A stretch of DNA of 64,000 nt from Bog-793 sp963785415 (GTDB lineage Bacteria > Actinomycetota > Acidimicrobiia > Acidimicrobiales > Bog-793): positions 1,550,001 through 1,614,000 of the forward strand of contig CAWAVB010000001.1 of NCBI GenBank assembly GCA_963785415.1. The letters are read 5' to 3'. Position 1 is the first letter of the stretch. Each line of letters begins with the position of its first letter. The notes under the pieces were generated by a model. That model was not told where the DNA came from and did no database searches. It worked only from the letters and a program-made list of their open reading frames with translations. This document shows positions 63,176 through 64,000 of the stretch, one piece after another. The position numbers and the translations under genes were made by a program.

Positions 63176-63764
63176 TCATTCCTCGTCTTCCTCGGCGACC
63201 GGGCGGCTCCGGGCGATGACGTGGACGTCGATGCTCTGTTCGGCGCCGAAGCACAGGACCCGGGTGACGACCGATCCCTTCGTGAGCTCCTCGAGGCGCG
63301 GCCGCCGGCTCGAACCGAGGACGATCTGGGTGATCTGATGGGCGTGCGCGAACTCGACGAGGGCGCGCGCCGGGTCGTCGCGCGTCATCTCGTGCCAGTG
63401 CCCGCCGACGTCCTCGGCGACCTTGCGGAGTCGGCGCATCGCCGCGACCGACGACGAGCCCGATCTCGGGGTGTCGGGCGAGAACGGCGTCGAGATCCAT
63501 CTCCTCGAACGTCGCGCCGCGGTACTTGACGCGCTTTCAGGGGACGACCTCGAGCGTGCCGATCTCCGCAGCCGTGTGCGCCCGGCCGTGGGTCTCGACG
63601 AATCCGATGACGACGTCGCGGCCCCGTTTGTGGCGGCGGCCCTCGTCGAGCATCGCGATCGTCTTCCCGACGCCGGCCACGGCGCCGAGGTAGATGCGGA
63701 ACTTCCCCGCCGCGAGGACCGCATCGGCGATCTCGTCGGGGCATCGGGTTCCCGGGTCGCTCAT
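63176..63764 (-). pseudogene. Decayed KdpD sensor fragment (KdpD and Usp domains)
   Basis: From ATG 63764 it reads the KdpD N-terminal domain: GKFRIYLGAVAGVGKTIAMLDEGRRHKRG (Walker A), VVIGFVETHGRAHT, IGTLEVVP. An in-frame TGA at 63537-63539 stands where KdpD has Arg, after which the same frame continues KRVKYRGATFEEMDLDAVLARHPE. The sequence then jumps to another frame with the Usp domain tail: VGGHWHEMTRDDPARALVEFAHAHQ, IVLGSSRRPRLEELTKGSVVTRVL. The middle of KdpD, at least 150 residues, and the whole kinase are missing. The potassium pump genes are not adjacent. Confidence 0.85.
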
Positions 63765-63909
63765 GTCCCCATCGTCGCCGACGGCCCGGCCGAACGGTGC
63801 TATGCCGGCGGGGCGCACACCCGTTGCGACGTGTCGTCGCCTCTGCTCCAGGCGGGTCGCGCGAAGTCCCCAGTAGACTGCCGCCGCAACGAATCCGGCG
63901 CGGGGCGAC

Positions 63910-64000
63910 ATGAAGAGTTTCGAGCAACACCTCGTTCGCGTGCTCATCGTCCTGGCGGCGATCGCGGCCATCGGGTTCGTCCTCTTGCCGTTCCGCGGGC
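63910..64000 (+). CDS. Membrane protein, truncated at the window edge
   Basis: ATG at 63910, then MKSFEQHLVRVLIVLAAIAA and the start of a membrane helix continuing past the window end. 30 codons are visible, too few to assign a family. A TAGACT about 35 bases upstream could be the -10 element. Confidence 0.55.
   Translation, partial: MKSFEQHLVRVLIVLAAIAAIGFVLLPFRG

Overview
This window is chromosomal DNA from a high-GC Actinomycetota bacterium, most likely of the class Acidimicrobiia or a near relative. The class is inferred from family content, not proven. The phylum-level evidence is a coproporphyrin-type heme set (hemE, cpfC, cgoX, chdC), CarD, a SigH/RsrA-like sigma and zinc anti-sigma pair, a DUF3263 protein, a PAC2 protein, a DUF2342-type zincin beside tilS-hpt, and many GTG starts joined by 4-base start/stop overlaps.

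Region 1 (1-11.2 kb): the end of a phosphate ABC operon (pstA), a fused alpha-beta E1 2-oxoacid dehydrogenase, tatA, tesB, a GtrA-family protein, and the minus-strand operon hemE-cpfC-cgoX-lnt. Region 2 (11.4-17.8 kb): three tRNA genes, a UDP-sulfoquinovose synthase, a Thr-rich membrane-anchored protein, larB-larC (nickel-pincer cofactor synthesis) and lepB. Region 3 (17.8-24 kb) looks accessory: a VOC protein, secreted proteins of unknown function, a decayed IS1-type transposase, and an NCS1 permease.

Region 4 (24-37.8 kb) is a conserved housekeeping run: sigma/anti-sigma, zincin, tilS, hpt, folE, folP, a phosphatase-like protein lacking its catalytic cysteine and carrying a histone-H1-like tail, folB, folK, panC, nadB, nadC, coaX and lysS. 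A polyprenyl diphosphate synthase runs convergently at its end. Most joins overlap by a few bases, so folate, pantothenate/CoA and NAD synthesis are probably co-expressed. Region 5 (37.9-43.8 kb): clpC, carD, ispD, ispF and rlmB, then a strong promoter followed by tandem RNA hairpins with no matching gene (candidate ncRNA).

Region 6 (43.8-52.7 kb): a NYN-domain pseudogene, gltA, a GNAT protein, a PAC2 protein, larE, chdC, groEL under a perfect CIRCE operator, and a MoaD-like protein coupled to thrC. Region 7 (52.9-57 kb): trehalose genes otsA (frameshifted as read) and otsB, separated by an IS110-family element with a long non-coding end that may encode a bridge RNA. otsB has no usual start codon and probably begins at a CTG overlapping the stop of a DUF3263 gene. 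Region 8 (57-64 kb): a methyltransferase/MarR divergent pair, aconitase, a second MarR, YceI, an ABC ATPase, a decayed kdpD, and a truncated membrane protein at the edge.

The less usual points are the Cys-to-Ser change in Lnt, the Cys-less phosphatase with H1-like tail inside the folate operon, the hairpin cluster after rlmB, the IS110 non-coding end, the CTG-coupled otsB, and three genes broken by in-frame nonsense codons. No CRISPR array, rRNA gene, prophage or obvious defence island was seen. All domain and family assignments come from reading motifs by eye, without database searches.
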